Shown piece by piece: positions 63,579-64,000 of a stretch of 64,000 nucleotides of DNA. How positions within the stretch are numbered: the stretch's first letter is position 1; every line of letters begins with the position of its first letter. The notes under the pieces are model-generated. The model did no database searches, was not told where the DNA came from, and worked only from the letters and a program-made list of their open reading frames with translations. This DNA comes from Ovis canadensis (Eukaryota > Chordata > Mammalia > Artiodactyla > Bovidae). The stretch is taken from the NCBI RefSeq assembly GCF_042477335.2, contig NC_091255.1, forward strand, positions 37,860,501 through 37,924,500, written 5' to 3'. Position numbers and translations under genes: made by a program.

Positions 63579-63978
63579 AGAAAGAGAACTGCAACCAAAT
63601 GAAAAAAGAAATGTTCTAGGTGGATTCATCATAAACTTAAATAAGGCTTAGATTCAGAGCTCTCATTTGCACACCTCTGCGAGTACTCATTGTTGCTGAG
63701 TGTTTTAGATAGGGAGGGAAGTGAGTTATAACCAAGAAACATTTCTATACTACCATGTCTGGAAAACTGCTTATGGAGATCTCAGAAGAGATGAACCTGA
63801 ATCTTCAAGGCTCCAGTAATTGATGTTATGGTTTTTTTCCTTCTAAATATTCATTTTTCAAACCCAATTTCATATTCCCAATTCTGTGTTCTTTGCCTTA
63901 AAAAAAGCCTCTTAAATTCTGTCTCCACAAAACCTGGCCTGCTCCTAAATGTTTTTCTCTCGCTGTAGAGGTACTCAC

Positions 63979-64000
63979 AGCCTCTTCAGCTTGTCTCTTG
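63979..64000 (-). CDS. MYH4: End of the penultimate exon of the second myosin gene (cut by window edge)
   Basis: The last 22 bases of the exon are visible, reading KRQAEEA, followed by donor GTGAGT. Identical in place and phase to MYH8 exon 39. Confidence 0.88.

Overview
The window is ruminant (pecoran) genomic DNA. BovB (RTE) LINEs, Bov-tA/Bov-A SINEs, CHR-type tRNA SINEs and bovine-type L1 3' ends are scattered through it, a combination typical of Bovidae. I cannot separate cattle from sheep or goat by eye. No prokaryotic genes, CRISPR arrays or RNA genes were seen.

The window lies in the fast/developmental skeletal myosin heavy chain cluster, and both protein-coding genes run on the minus strand. 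The central gene, about 15.23-44.04 kb, is a complete MYH8 (perinatal/neonatal myosin heavy chain). It has two non-coding 5' exons and 38 coding exons, 5814 coding bases including the stop, giving 1937 residues with every exon phase joining cleanly. Identification as MYH8 rests on the N-terminus ([20 protein letters not shown]), the short loop 1 ([10 protein letters not shown]), the total length, the C-terminus ending TKVSAE, and an arginine at residue 674. At the right edge (62.7-64.0 kb) the last exon and the end of the penultimate exon of a second myosin gene are visible. It ends in TKVISEE and is probably MYH4 from the known cluster order (MYH3-MYH2-MYH1-MYH4-MYH8-MYH13 in the direction of transcription). 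MYH13 would lie beyond the left edge.

Layout: 1-15.2 kb is the region downstream of MYH8. It holds a degenerate, near full-length BovB (4.9-7.8 kb), a 5'-truncated L1 with target-site duplications, an LTR, an old L1, an L2 and several SINEs. From 15.2 to 44.1 kb is MYH8 with mostly small introns. From 44.1 to 62.7 kb is an intergenic spacer made largely of nested transposons: old L1 remnants, opposed BovB copies, a BovB split by a solo LTR, and a 5'-inverted L1 split by another BovB.

The most unusual observations are these: a 69-bp near-identical direct duplication flanking MYH8 exon 22; a GC-AG (not GT-AG) intron after exon 19; a short poly(A)-tailed retrocopy of unknown origin with 16-bp target-site duplications in MYH8 intron 9; a 483-bp solo LTR with exact 4-bp duplications inside a BovB; and a twin-primed L1. 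I found no undescribed multi-gene system.

MYH8 and its neighbour encode the heavy chains of sarcomeric myosin II. The head is an actin-activated ATPase, the neck binds the two light chains, and the coiled-coil rod assembles into thick filaments. Cluster genes are used at different developmental stages and in different fibre types.
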